64,000 nucleotides of DNA from the NCBI RefSeq assembly GCF_963678975.1, contig NC_089277.1, positions 23,193,672-23,257,671 of the forward strand. The letters are read 5' to 3'. The translations under genes and the position numbers were made by a program. This document shows, in pieces, positions 45,830 to 56,913 of this stretch (positions are counted from its first letter, which is position 1; each line of letters begins with the position of its first letter). The notes below the pieces were generated by a model. It was not told the DNA's origin. It was given only the letters and a program-made list of their open reading frames with translations, and ran no database searches. Source of the DNA: Dysidea avara. Its lineage: Eukaryota > Porifera > Demospongiae > Dictyoceratida > Dysideidae.

Positions 45830-47160
45830 ATTGGGTACTGCATCAAATAATTCATCAAGATATTCTGTTTCACCAAACTGTCCTATTGACTATTGTCTAC
45901 ATAAAACAGCCACTCTTAATTTACATCATCCTGATGCTCAATGTCAACCTCACAGAACCAGTTTGCTGTGCTCACAGTGTACAGTAGGTCCACCCAGTGT
46001 AGAAAATGCTCAAATATACACTTGTTATTTATTTCATTTATTTTCTTTGCTGGTTTGCTTTTAATGGTCATTCTTTTCTATCTTAATTTGACAGTGACAT
46101 CAGGAACTATTAATGGTCTGATATTATACACTAACATTGTTTGGATTAATAAATCTTATTTCCATTTACATGATAGATTAATGGCATTTATACACGCCTA
46201 TATTTCCACTACTAATCTAGGATCTCCTTTTGAAATGTGCTTTTACAATGGGATGAACATGTATGCTAAAACATGGATACAATTTGCTTTCCCATTTTAT
46301 TTGATATTGATTGCTACCACATTATAATCTTAGGTAGTCAATACTCCACCAAACTTTATCGGTTAACATACAACAGAGCACTACTACTAGCAACCTTGTT
46401 TATGCTTACTTACACTAGTATACTACAAGCCATATCTAGTACACCTTTGTACACTACCATCATCACTATACCAAGTCACAGTTCCAAAAATCTTTGGTTG
46501 CTTGATCCAATTATTCCACTATTTGGATGGAAGTTTTTTCTTTTAATCAGTGTATGCTTGTTGTTGTTTCTGTTCTTGCTAATGTTCAATGTCATAATGC
46601 TGTTTACTAAACCACTGATGAGGTTTAAATGTATCCATCGCTTTAAACCATTGATAGATACTTTTCAGGGTCGATTCAGAATTCGTTATTATCGTTGGAT
46701 TTGAGTACAACTATTGATCAGAAATGTGATGATGCTGCTTTCTGTTTTAAGTCAAACTGTGAACATCATAGTAAGCTGCATTATGATTATAGTTGTTGTT
46801 ATTGTTCAAGGTTACATTCATCCTTACAAGAACTCTTTAGTAAATGTCCAAGATTTGGTTCTCCTTTTTATTTATATCATGCTGTGTTTTTTAGTCTTAC
46901 TCAACAGAAGTGAACTACTAAATATAATTATAATAAACATTTTGGTTGGTTTATCATTTATTCAGTGTCTGGTTTACCATACCATTGCCTTTGTGAGTCC
47001 TTGCAGTAAAGCGCTAAACACAGCCACAGGTTTAATTAAGAAATACTTCAACTACAGGAGACCAGAATTAGAAGAACATCAACAAAGTACTGGCATGGAA
47101 ATTCCAGAAGTGGCCTTTAACTTTGCCAATTTTCAAGAGCCATTATTAGGTGAAGATTAA
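45830..47160 (+). pseudogene. 3' half of the broken membrane protein gene (multi-pass region)
   Basis: It continues the gene cut at 40470. The first frame gives SPNCPIDYCLHKTATLNLHH and CQPHRTSLLCSQC, the Cys-rich end of the ectodomain. A frameshift at about 45.98 kb leads to QCRKCSNIHLLFISFIFFAG (first transmembrane helix), then LTVTSGTINGLILYTNIVWI and MNMYAKTWIQFAFPFYL. A second shift near 46.32 kb leads to LYRLTYNRALLLATLFMLTY. A third near 46.7 kb leads to the last helices with NILVGLSFIQ and the tail ending in LLGED at 47160. About six hydrophobic segments are visible. These are family landmarks recognised from memory. With three frameshifts plus the insertion it cannot encode one protein. 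Confidence 0.82.
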
Positions 47161-47220
47161 CTGGCTAATAGTATACTCCGGAATGAGTGTTCAGTATTGT
47201 ATTTTGCAAATTTTGATATT

Positions 47221-47280
47221 AATAAAATAATTAATGAGCTCTGATATTTACAGTACATAGAGTCTACTGAGTCAAATAAA
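47221..47280 (+). terminator. Two AATAAA polyadenylation signals after the pseudogene
   Basis: AATAAA at 47221-47226 and 47275-47280, 60 and 115 bases after the stop. Confidence 0.5.
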
Positions 47281-47660
47281 GCATATACATACAAGTATAC
47301 ATAACTGTGCATACACATGCAAGTTTACTGTTAAAGGTTCTATCTTTTTATTGGAATTGGTAGAAAAATACCATCCAGTAGTGACTCCGGCAATCTTGAA
47401 ATTTGTGCTTAATATGTAGCAATAAATTGCAATGAGATGTCAGAAAATTACAACAGCTAACAGCTAGGTAGGCCATTCAATGATGTCAGAATCGTTGCTT
47501 GATTTATTCTTATAATTTCATAAGTAAGCCAGCCGATTGGGTTACTCTTTACTATAGGGATAAAATAATGATATTTTAATTGCTTGTTTAGCTACATCTT
47601 CATTTTAACAATTTTATTTTGTAATTTACAATCATGTTGTTTGATCATATTTAATCACAT
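47281..47660. other. No recognisable feature
   Basis: AT-rich spacer between the pseudogene's polyadenylation signals and a decayed HLE array. Confidence 0.4.
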
Positions 47661-47669
47661 TTATCACTA

Positions 47670-48390
47670 CCCAGGTTGAATATAGTTTGCAGCTGAATAC
47701 TCTACAGGGAAAGGTGTGCATAACTAAAAATTTCTACAGGAAGACTTGTAATGTAGCTAAACTCTTAGACGACATGGTGAATGGTTTGAACTTCTCCAGA
47801 GTGACTCATAATCTAATCAAATTCTCTGCAGAAAGAATTGCAACCTAGCTGAATTTTCTACAGGACATGGTTTTTTATGTAGCTGAACTCTCTATTGGGT
47901 GCCTTGTAACATAACTGCACAAATTCTTTACAGGGTGACTTGTTTCCAGCTGACCTCTCTGAAGGGTGACTTGTTTGTATAGCTGCATGATCTCTCTATA
48001 CAGAGGGCAAATTGAAATGTGCTCTACAGGGTTTTTCTCTGATCTCTCTACATGGTTACTTGTAATCTCTCTGGTGACTTGATTCTAGCTGATCTCTCTA
48101 CAGGTTGACTTGATTCTAGCTCAAGTATACTTGTTTCTAGCTGATCTATCTACAGGTCGACTTGCTTCTAGCTGATATCTGTACAGGATGATTTGATCTC
48201 CCTGTACAGGGTAGCTAAATTCTCCACACGGTGACTCATTTCTAGCACTCTCTACAGGGTGACCTGTTTCTAGCTGATCTATTTACAGCTTGATTTGTTT
48301 CTAGCTGATCTCTCTACAGGGTTATTTGTTTCTACTGTAGCTGATCTTTCTACAGGGTGACTTGTTTCTAGCTGAACGCTCTAGATGCAG
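47670..48390 (+). repeat. Decayed HLE-type 31-bp array
   Basis: Phrases such as TAGCTGATCTCTCTACAGG and GTGACTTGTTTCTAGCTGA recur irregularly. There is no foldback or terminal hairpin, so this is an old remnant. Confidence 0.75.
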
Positions 48391-48870
48391 TACTGCTGTC
48401 CTGTAAGTTATGTGTCCAATGCTGCAATGCATCAATAATGGCTGAAGTGCAAGTGCTGAAATAATGACATCACAATTCAATAAACATGCAGATAGCACAC
48501 TCAACTGTCTTTCCAAAAATTCTGTTATTACCACAGAACTTTATGCAATGCTGTCTTCAAGTGTATTGTTTGATAAAGGGACTGCATTCCTGACAGGATG
48601 TAATTATTGCAAGATTCACATAAATACAGTGTAATTCCCTATTACAACATAGCAATTTTCAGTGTTCCACTTTTTCAGCTAATAATTATGATCATGTGTA
48701 GGCCTAATAGAACAGTCAATGCTTCTAACATAAGGAAGAAGAGGTATAGTATTATGTAAACGGCTCAAGAAAAATGAAACATTACGTATTTTTGTATTTT
48801 ATTGTGATTAGAATTTAAAAATCACAAGTGCAAATGAGCAATCTGATTTTTAAAAATAATTGAATAGTTA
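48391..48870. other. No gene; one partial dispersed motif
   Basis: CCTAATAGAACAGTCA at 48703-48718 only. Confidence 0.4.
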
Positions 48871-48878
48871 GTTGAGCT

Positions 48879-49727
48879 CAGTGTTTATTCTAGGATTTCT
48901 CCTTTGGGGGGAATCAGAAATTTTGGGGGTGACCAGGTGCCTGAGAGTCTACATCTAGTTGTTCAAGTTCACTATAATTTAAAACAGTTGAATTAGTTGT
49001 GAAACTTGTTAGTCATGTAAGGCTGTGTCATGAGTGTTGAATATGATTTTTGTGCGGATTGGGTGAAGCCAGATCCTATGGTTGGTACCTAGAGCACACA
49101 TAGTGATGAAATAATGATGTAATATCTAGGACAACCATGTGCACCTCATGTATGCAATTATTCTATTAATAGTGCATTGTGTTTGGTAAATAAACAATTT
49201 GTGTGAGAATACTAACTTCAAGATATTGTATTGACTATCATTACATATACCAACAACATGGGTGGATGCCTTCCAAGAAACTTACAGGCTGTTTCAAATT
49301 GAATATAAGGGTCTTTTCAAGGTTATGGATTTTTTATTAAATCAGGCTTTCTGAGATTTACGTAATCTGGCAGTATATTTTGCTGGCTGTGCATGCCATT
49401 TTGGCTTAGTTTCTTAAATAGCATGCTATTTAAGAAACTGGGTAAACTTAGGCTCTCATTGTAAATGTACCCTAGGAAACTTTAAAAAATTAAATGATCT
49501 GTTATTGAATCTGAGAGCATTTTAAGGTTGCATGTGCAATTTTTAACCTGGGAAATTTTACATAATAAACACTCTTGAGATTGAATCTGATAAAGTTTTG
49601 TGTGCCATTTTAAAAACAAGCTTAACCTAAGTATAGTGTAGCAGTCGCTCACAATTTTAGGGGGTGAGTCTGAGATTTTAGGGAGGGGGGAATCCCCCCC
49701 ATAACAGCCCTAGAATAAACAACACTG
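48879..49727. mobile_element. hAT-type non-autonomous element (849 bp), 8-bp TSD with one mismatch
   Basis: The ends are CAGTGTTTATTCTAGG and CCTAGAATAAACAACACTG, with G runs inside. GTTGAGCT (48871-48878) and GTTGAGTT (49728-49735) flank it. There is no transposase ORF. A perfect 32-bp palindrome lies at 49408-49439. Confidence 0.82.
49408..49439. repeat. Perfect 32-bp palindrome
   Basis: AGTTTCTTAAATAGCA is immediately followed by its exact reverse complement, with no spacer. Confidence 0.95.
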
Positions 49728-49735
49728 GTTGAGTT

Positions 49736-51415
49736 AAAAATGTTGCTATAGTAAACCTTGTTTTAGCAACCACCTGCATAGAAAGGCCACCTCTATAATA
49801 ACTCAACCTTGACTTCCCAAAGTGAAAAGATAAGCTACAAACCAACCTGTTTAAAGCAGCCATCTGCCTATAAAGACCAAGAAATTTTGGCCCAAAAGTG
49901 ACTATATAGGTTAGACAGATTTCATTGTATTACATTTACTTTTGGTTAGTGTAGACAGCTAGCATATTGTGCACTCATAACTTTCTTAGTAAAACTTTTG
50001 TAATTGTCAACTCTAAAAGTTATTATAATTAATGCATAACATTCCATTTTTATTTGAAGCAGCATTCACATATCTAGATTAACTCATTCAAACCCCTTAC
50101 CTTGCATATTCCAAAATTCTGCAAAAGTATACTAAATTAAAATTAACTAACACTTAGTCTAGTGCTGTATGCTAGTACATAACCACCATAAGACATCTCT
50201 AGTATACTTGAATATAACAGCTTGATAATTTATGGTATTTGACTGATTGAGCTTGCTATAGGCTAAGGTCATTTACCAAGTGAATGTCTCCCCTCAGCAA
50301 GTTGTATGTACAACAATTTGTAAAAGAAAAGGATAATTCATTTTCATGCAGTGGTCAGGTGGACTTAAGGTGAAGTTTGTGCTAAATGAATTGTGGGCTG
50401 TACCACAAATCCATAGTACAAAGTTAAATCGAAGACGAAGACAATGAAAGGAATGACACAACCACTACATAGCCCTCAACTCCATGAAGGAATTGGCTAC
50501 ACAATTAGTCAAAATCAACTAGCTCATAAATAGGAAAACTTCATTATTGTCATTGAGTCATTATGGCCACAGACCACTTAGTATACTTGTAGTGTAGAAA
50601 CGAGGCACAGAAAACCGGATTGAGCAGCAATGCACTATCATACAGTGAGACCATTATACAAGCGTAGTTATATGAAAGTTAGCATAAAATTTCAGTGGAT
50701 AGAACATTGGAGTGAGCTAAATATGTAGTAAACAAGATGAATAACTCAGACACATGGCAGGAACCCACCCAGACCACTTTCATCTACTTGAATTTTGAAA
50801 GATTGAATAGAGCAGTCATAAAACTGTCATCATGATACTGTAATAGAGCATTCAGTAGAACATATCCACTGCCAAAGCCATTATAGCTATGGTACTTCTC
50901 AAACATTCCAGTGAATTATATGCTTAGCACTAATATTATGAATCATACAATTATGTATTAACAATCTTGCATTAGCAAATTGCTTCTAAATCTCAAAGAA
51001 CTAACTTATACTTATTGCATAAGGATAAAATTGTCTAATAGTTACTAGACATGAAATTGAATTAATTGGTACTGCATAGCACATAAGTAGGTACACCTTG
51101 GATGGAGAAGAAGGAGAAAGAGTTTTTGTATGTAAAATAGCCACCAGTTGCCATTCTGATCATCTGTTTTCAAAAAATTTTCCGGGGAGCATGCTACCAC
51201 ACCACCTAGCATTGCATGCTTATACATGCAGCATGTGGGGTTTCTGGGCTTTGGCCCTGAAATCAATCATATTGCAAATTCCATAAAACTACAACAGGCT
51301 ACCTACTCTTTGTGATGGTAAGCTATGGTATAAAACCAATCATGAAAATCAGTGAAAATTTTAAATTAGGTAACATTGCTCGATCTCAAAAATTTCTCTC
51401 ATTGAAATACGATAT
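49736..51415. other. No recognisable gene; two partial dispersed motifs
   Basis: GAATAGAGCAGTCATAA and TAATAGAGCATTCAG occur at 50801-50856. Otherwise no feature. Confidence 0.4.
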
Positions 51416-51419
51416 GTGC

Positions 51420-51867
51420 ATACTTATGTATGTGTATACGTATGTATGTGTGTGTGTGTGTATGTATGTACTGTATGTATGTATGTATGTATGTATGTAT
51501 GTATGTATGTATGTATGTATGTATGTATGTATGTATGTATGTATGTATGTATTTATGTATGTATGTATGTATGTTTGTATGTATGTATGTATGTATGTAT
51601 GTATGTATGTATGTATGCATGCATGTATGTATGTATGTATGTATGTATGTATGTATGAATGTATGTATGTATGTATGCATGTATGTATGTATGTATGCAT
51701 GCATGTATTTATGTATGTATGTATGTATGTATGTATGTATGTATGTATGTATGTATGTATGTATGTATGTATGTATGTATGTATGTATGTATGTATGTAT
51801 GTATGTATGTATGTATGTATGTATGTATGTATGTCTGTCTGTCTGTCTGTCTGTATGTATGTATGTA
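51420..51867. repeat. (TATG)n microsatellite, ~450 bp
   Basis: A nearly pure tetranucleotide array with a few TTTG, CATG and GAATG interruptions, ending in (TCTG)5 and TATG. It is open in several frames on both strands. The ORFs of up to 192 codons here are artefacts of the repeat. Confidence 0.98.
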
Positions 51868-52129
51868 TGTCTATTTTTGCTTTGTGTTAAAATTTATGCC
51901 TTGCCAGGGCTCCAGTTTAATATAATTATTATATTAAACCCTGTTAAAATAACAATTGAAAAAAGAAACTTGGTAGCTAGAGTCTATTAGTAAGGGAGAG
52001 ACATCTGTTAAGACAATATACAACATAATTGCAGGGGTTTAGACTCAGGGATAGTACACTATTATTAATAAATTACAATGTAAAAATAATATTTATGGCA
52101 TGTAGAAGAGTTCAGTTTAGGCAAACCAA

Positions 52130-52880
52130 TAGGTTTCAGTCCGTGGAGGCACTAGTACAAATCCTGTATGAGCAGGAGGTAGCAATGCGAGAAGACTGTT
52201 CAAACAGGAACCTTATAGACTCAGTCTTCTTCTTCATTTCACAAGCATCGGCCACTTGGGAGGCATAAAGTGGCCTAAACAACCAAGAAAATTAGATTAA
52301 CAGATAAGCCAGAAAGCTGAAGGTCATATTGTAAACAACCATAACAATCTTTCTTCTGAACTCTAGCATCAAACAAAAGTTGCTGGGTATTGGTAGGGAT
52401 AGTTAATTAGTTTGAACAAACAGATGGAACTATAGGAAACCAACACTAGATCGGGTCTGCTAAGGGTGGAGCAAAGATTGCTTGGAATGGTGCTGGGAGG
52501 GAAGACACTAGCAAGATATCCTGAAAGGTCAGCATAGAGTTTATAATTGTCAGGTAAGTGCTGTTGGAGTCCGTGAACAAGAATCTGTAGGACTAAATCA
52601 TGTTTCCAGGTATGTATACCTTGCCTTGATCAAGAGCAACAAGATATTCAGTCAAGATATGGTTTGTTGTGGGCTGGAGAGCTTGACAAAGGGCACATAT
52701 AGGGCTAGTATGTTGTTTCACCTAGCCAGGTTCATAGGAGTTGGTGGAGTATCACAACCAGCACAAAGCAAGAAGGACAGCTGTTTCTCAGGGAGGCCAT
52801 ACATCAATCTCTTCCATAAAGAACCAGCTTGCTCCAGAGTGACAATGTCTAAAAAATTTATTTTGAGCAGTCAATGTTAT
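52130..52880 (-). pseudogene. LINE ORF fragment of the 'LPEKQLSF' family
   Basis: The minus strand gives GLPEKQLSFLLCAGCDTPPT followed by PMNLAR, then, in other frames, KLSSPQQTIS (the decayed zinc-binding site) and, near 52.2 kb, KKTESIRFLFEQSSRIATSC followed by SYRI. These landmarks occur in this order in a LINE family common in sponges and cnidarians. It contains many stops. Confidence 0.7.
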
Positions 52881-52981
52881 GAATTTTGATTCCCAATAAT
52901 CGACATGATCATGATGTGCATGGTTCTTGAATTTATTTATTTATTTATTTATTGTTTTAATGCACAAATACCTTAGTTATG

Positions 52982-52982
<1 letters not shown>

Positions 52983-53072
<90 letters not shown>
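52983..53072. repeat. (TG)n microsatellite, ~90 bp
   Basis: A pure dinucleotide run. A short (TTTA)n run lies at about 52930-52953. Confidence 0.98.
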
Positions 53073-53077
<5 letters not shown>

Positions 53078-53099
53078 AGCTATTTAATTTGAATGTCAT

Positions 53100-53300
53100 T
53101 TACATTAATTTTACAGCATTAACAATTTCGGCAGGGAGTGAGTTCCAAATTCTGATGGCCAATGGCAAGAATGAATAGTGGTAGCAGTTGACTCTGGTAT
53201 AGAGATGGGAATGAACCTTTGTTGATGACCACACGTAATGGAGGATGATGGGTTAAGAAACTGTAATAAATGTAGCAGAGCGCCGTAATAGGTACTACAC
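53100..53300 (-). pseudogene. Short LINE C-terminal tail
   Basis: The minus strand reads VNCYHYSFLPLAIRIWNSLP then AEIVNAV, the C-terminal 'F.P..IR.WN.LP..IV.A' signature. Confidence 0.65.
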
Positions 53301-53633
53301 CTATCACCTATGTTGTCTAAATCTTAGATTAGATTGATTAAATTATCAATTTTTGTCAAAGACATGGGTACATAGAAGACATAGCCTGCAAAAGTGCTCC
53401 CAAACAAACATACAAATACACATACACAACACATTAACAATTACAACAACAGACAAAAACAGGACAGTTAAAAATACAGAGTTTACACAAAAAGAAAATG
53501 ACAAAGTGCAGTCTGGAATGCAACTGGAATTGACAGTTAGAGGATGCGAAGGGAAATTGTGTTCCATAGGAAGGGAGTGTTAACAAAAAAAGAGAAACAG
53601 AGAGGATTAATAGTTGAGGATGGGATACATAAT

Positions 53634-54156
53634 CAGTGTTGGGAGTAACGCGCTACTTATGTAACGCGTTACGTAATATTATTACTTTTGTGGTAACAAA
53701 GTAATATAACGAAATACGCTATAAAAACAGGTAATATAACGCAAGCTACTTTTCTTACAAATGTAACGCGTTACCTAAGTAATATAGTTACTGTAACGAA
53801 TCTAATATTACATAATATTATTACTACAAGTAAAGAAGTTACTAATCTCGTTAGTTATCCTCTGAGTAATGCTCAGCCACAGCGAAGTAACGAGGCCTAC
53901 TGAATGAAGCTTATTCACCAGCTTCTTACTTATAACCAAAATTTGCATATTGTCCAACAGCGCAATCATGTCACGTAATAAGGTGATAGTTTCACACGTG
54001 ACAGCTTAAGGCTGTGGACACAAAGTAATGTAATATGTAATATTATTACAGTTACTTTATTTTATGGGTAATATGTAACTGTAACTAAATAGTTCAGTTG
54101 CAAGTAATATGTAATATGTAACTAGTTACTTTTACAAAGTAACTTGCCCAACACTG
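53634..54156. mobile_element. hAT-type MITE (523 bp), perfect 8-bp TSD, CAGTGTTGGG family
   Basis: It begins CAGTGTTGGGAGTAACGCG and ends AAAGTAACTTGCCCAACACTG-like (final bases CCCAACACTG). TACATAAT flanks both sides (53626-53633, 54157-54164). The interior is rich in GTAATATGTAAC words and in ACGCGTTAC. The same words fill the subterminal region next to the hAT transposase at 61.9-62.05 kb. Confidence 0.93.
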
Positions 54157-55009
54157 TACATAATGTCATTGGATGAGATCTAGTGATGGTGGTAAAAAAC
54201 TGAAAATATCTAGAAAATGAGGTGGCAACTCTACTATGTAAGATATCATGTGTCAGACTAATAGAAAAGAAAGATCTCCTGGTATGAAGTGGTGACCAAT
54301 CAAGTTCTTGCATGCAAAAGTTTGAAGACTTAGGCCAATTACTACTGACAGTGCTCCATCTACTATTGCACACCCAATGTGCAGCACGACGTTGAATCAA
54401 TTCTAGTTGAGACACATCTTTTGCAGAATGTAAGCACCAAACTGGAGAAGCATACTCTAGAACTGGTCTGACTGCAGCTTTGTTGTATGCAGTTGTTTTG
54501 ACCGATGCAGAACATGAAAACAGTGTATGGCACAGGTAATTCAGTGAATGGGGTGTCTTGGTTGCTAATTGGTTCATATGATCACCCCATTTGAGCTGAG
54601 AGTTAATAAAAATTCCTAAGTACTTGACTACTGACTTAAACGGAATTTGTTGGCCACTCAGAAAATAGCGGGGGGATGCTATACAATACTTTCACACTTG
54701 AGAAGATTTAGCGTAAGGTACAGTATATATTATCTATGGTGGTACGTATTGTGTTCATGTAGGAACTTTTGTTTGCAGCATAATTATTGGATAATGAAGG
54801 TAAAAGATTAGTGCCATAGGTCTGGTTTCACCAGATGGGCCTATTTCGCATCACCACAACCTTGTTACTAGTCTTTATATAGCTAGTGGGCATTTGTATT
54901 GTATGCATGTAGCTAGCTATGCCCCACTTCAGAAGTTTATGATCATTAGGAGACACGATTTCCTTGTAAAGTGCGATATTATCAGAGATGCCAACCTCTG
55001 AACAATTTT

Positions 55010-55310
55010 AGGAGTGAGACCTCAAATACTACCAGCAATGTGGACCAGACTCCAGTGCAGCTCCAGAATTTTTGGTAGTGAAGACCAAAAAAAAAAAAAA
55101 AGGTCGCTGCATGCTCAAAGTACAAACATAAGTACAGGGCTGTCCAATTTTAAGCACAGGGCTAATGATGAAGCAGATCAGGTGTGACAAATGCGTGAGA
55201 ACTAAGCTAATAGAGTGAGAAACAGAGGGTTAGGCGTGAGAGCGTGAGATTACTAGCCAAAGAGTGAGACTCACGCCTAATGCGTGAGAGTTGGCATGTA
55301 AATTAGCAAA
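55010..55310. repeat. Unclassified insertion in the LINE
   Basis: It contains an A run and repeated GTGAGA/GCGTGAGA words. It lies between LINE pieces, so it is inserted. Ends are not clear. Confidence 0.4.
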
Positions 55311-55839
55311 GAGTTTGATGCTGCTGTGTTGGATAATTTTATGCAGCTGAACAACAGACAACACACAATATAAAAAACAAAAGGGGGTGATCCTTGAGGC
55401 ACCCCAGATCTGACAGGCAACCATTCAGAAAAGCTGCCATTAACCACAACTCCCTGAAATCGTTTGGTTAAGAGCGGATGAAACCATGATAACTTACGAC
55501 GATATCATCATCAAAGTGATAATAGATTATGTAACATGCTACCAGATTCTGACCACACCCTGTATGAAAATGATAACGTTGGCGTGCATAAAATTATTTT
55601 TGGGCAACGTGTTTCAGCAGATCAGCGTCCGGTTGAGATTTTTCGCTCAAGGGTTGGGTCTTTTTGTAGCTCTCTCACTTTAATGGAGTTAACGTTGATT
55701 CTGCAATGGCAGGTGAGTTTCTAGTATAGGTGTACTAACCCCAGGTAATTGGGTTGGTATATCTATGGTGTAATGCCGGCACCTATCCATGTATTGCCCC
55801 ATCGCCCCCCACTCCACTTCCCCCCCCCCCCCCCTCGGG

Positions 55840-56090
55840 CATGTATGGGGCTATGGTGGGGATTTGACACAGCCCGACACTAGACATTGGGTGACCTGCA
55901 GTTCGATTCCTGGGGTTGGAGGGATTTTTTTCCTTACTTTGGCCCCTTTTCTGTTACACCTTTCCAGCTACTGTATAAGTCATTAAGTCTAAGTCCTTGA
56001 AACTAGGTTAGGTAATCCTAAGGCTGCAGCACATGTTGTTGTAGACCTTCAGTGCTGGTCACTGTAAAGTGTTAATAATAATATACCATA
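55840..56090 (+). repeat. tRNA-related SINE, plus orientation
   Basis: A pol III B-box-like AGTTCGATTCC lies at about 55900-55910, in tRNA-like context after TGGGTGACCTGC. The body contains TACTTTGGCCCCTTTTCTGT and AGACCTTCAGTGCTGGTCAC and ends AGTGTTAATAATAAT. A mirrored copy follows at 56246. A C run lies just upstream. Confidence 0.75.
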
Positions 56091-56245
56091 GAAAGTTACA
56101 ACAAAGAAAATATTTGGGCGCTTAATGAACGATCGTCAAATGCCCATGGTGGGGCAGCAGTTTCGTCTCAATCCCCCCTGTAAGGCCCCGCTTACGCCCG
56201 AGGGGTGGGGCAACACATTGATAGGTACATTAGGACTGTTCGATT

Positions 56246-56520
56246 ATTTATCTATTATTATTATTATTAGCACTTTACAGTGACCAGCACTGAAGGTCTG
56301 ACATCAACATGTGCTGCAGCCTTAGGATTACCTAACCAAATTTCAGGGACTTAGACCTAATGACTTGACTTACTGACTGACTGATAATGTGTAACAGAAA
56401 AGGGGCCAAAGTAAGGAGAAAAAAAAATCCCTCCAACCCCAGGATTCAAACTGCAGGTCGCCCAATGTCTAGTCGGGGCCACACTCAGTCTTCCTCCGGG
56501 AGATTGAGGGGTGTAGCTAG
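56246..56520 (-). repeat. tRNA-related SINE, minus orientation
   Basis: Reverse-complement of the 55.9-kb SINE over its length, starting with (ATT)n and AGCACTTTACAGTGACC. Its B box is changed to AGTTTGAATCC. Together the two form a ~600-bp inverted pair. Confidence 0.75.
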
Positions 56521-56913
56521 TCCAATGGTGATCCAATTTTAAACAAGCAAGCCAATTACCAACGATCTCTCTCGAGGGTTTGTATGAAAGCAACAATAAC
56601 ATAAACGTGAATTTGTTGTGCTGACTTGATAGCACTGCTGACACGTGATTTGACACCGTTACAAGATGGCGGCTTTACCGATTAAAAGAATAACCAGAAA
56701 ATAATGGAACAATAGCTTCGGAATAATAGAATGTTTAGAGCTGACAGTAACCAGAGGCGGTGGACAGGAAACAGAGAATTTGTTTGGAGTGGCCTTACAG
56801 AGAGTTATGGAGAGTTAGCTAATTAAATTGTCCTACCTCCTTATTGTAATATTCGACCGCTCACATATATAACCTGGTTAGAACACAGCAATATTTCTGA
56901 CATAATACCATTT
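56521..56913. other. No recognisable gene
   Basis: It contains AGGCGGTGGACAGGAAAC and TTTGGAGTGGCCTTA (56756-56810), which resembles 16349-16395, so a short dispersed repeat is likely. Confidence 0.4.

Larger units (their letters stand above)
53340..55500 (-). pseudogene. LINE reverse transcriptase, minus strand, interrupted by a hAT MITE and other sequence
   Basis: Reading from the right: RFQGVVVNGSFSEWLPVRSG followed by VPQGS (55380-55490, RT motif 4), an unrelated ~300-bp segment, then NIALYKEIVSPND (about 54940-54990) where the YADD-type site should be (damaged). Next come KYLGIFINSQLKWGDH and VRPVLEYASPVW with LIQRRAAHWV, the thumb region (54290-54650). The C-terminal end is split by the MITE at 53634-54156 and continues with WNTIPF near 53560. 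Stops and shifts show that it is dead. Landmarks are CR1-like. Confidence 0.8.

Noticed and set aside
51312-51990. Cys/Met/Tyr/Val-repeat proteins of 80-192 codons
   Set aside because: They are translations of the (TATG)n microsatellite in several frames on both strands.
55486-55724. Overlapping plus-strand ORFs, one ending at a GGCAG|GTGAGT donor-like site
   Set aside because: The beginning overlaps the minus-strand LINE RT and the end abuts the SINE region. A good donor motif alone is not enough.
55840-55915. A functional tRNA gene
   Set aside because: Only a B-box-like element in a SINE; no cloverleaf with anticodon and acceptor stem can be drawn.
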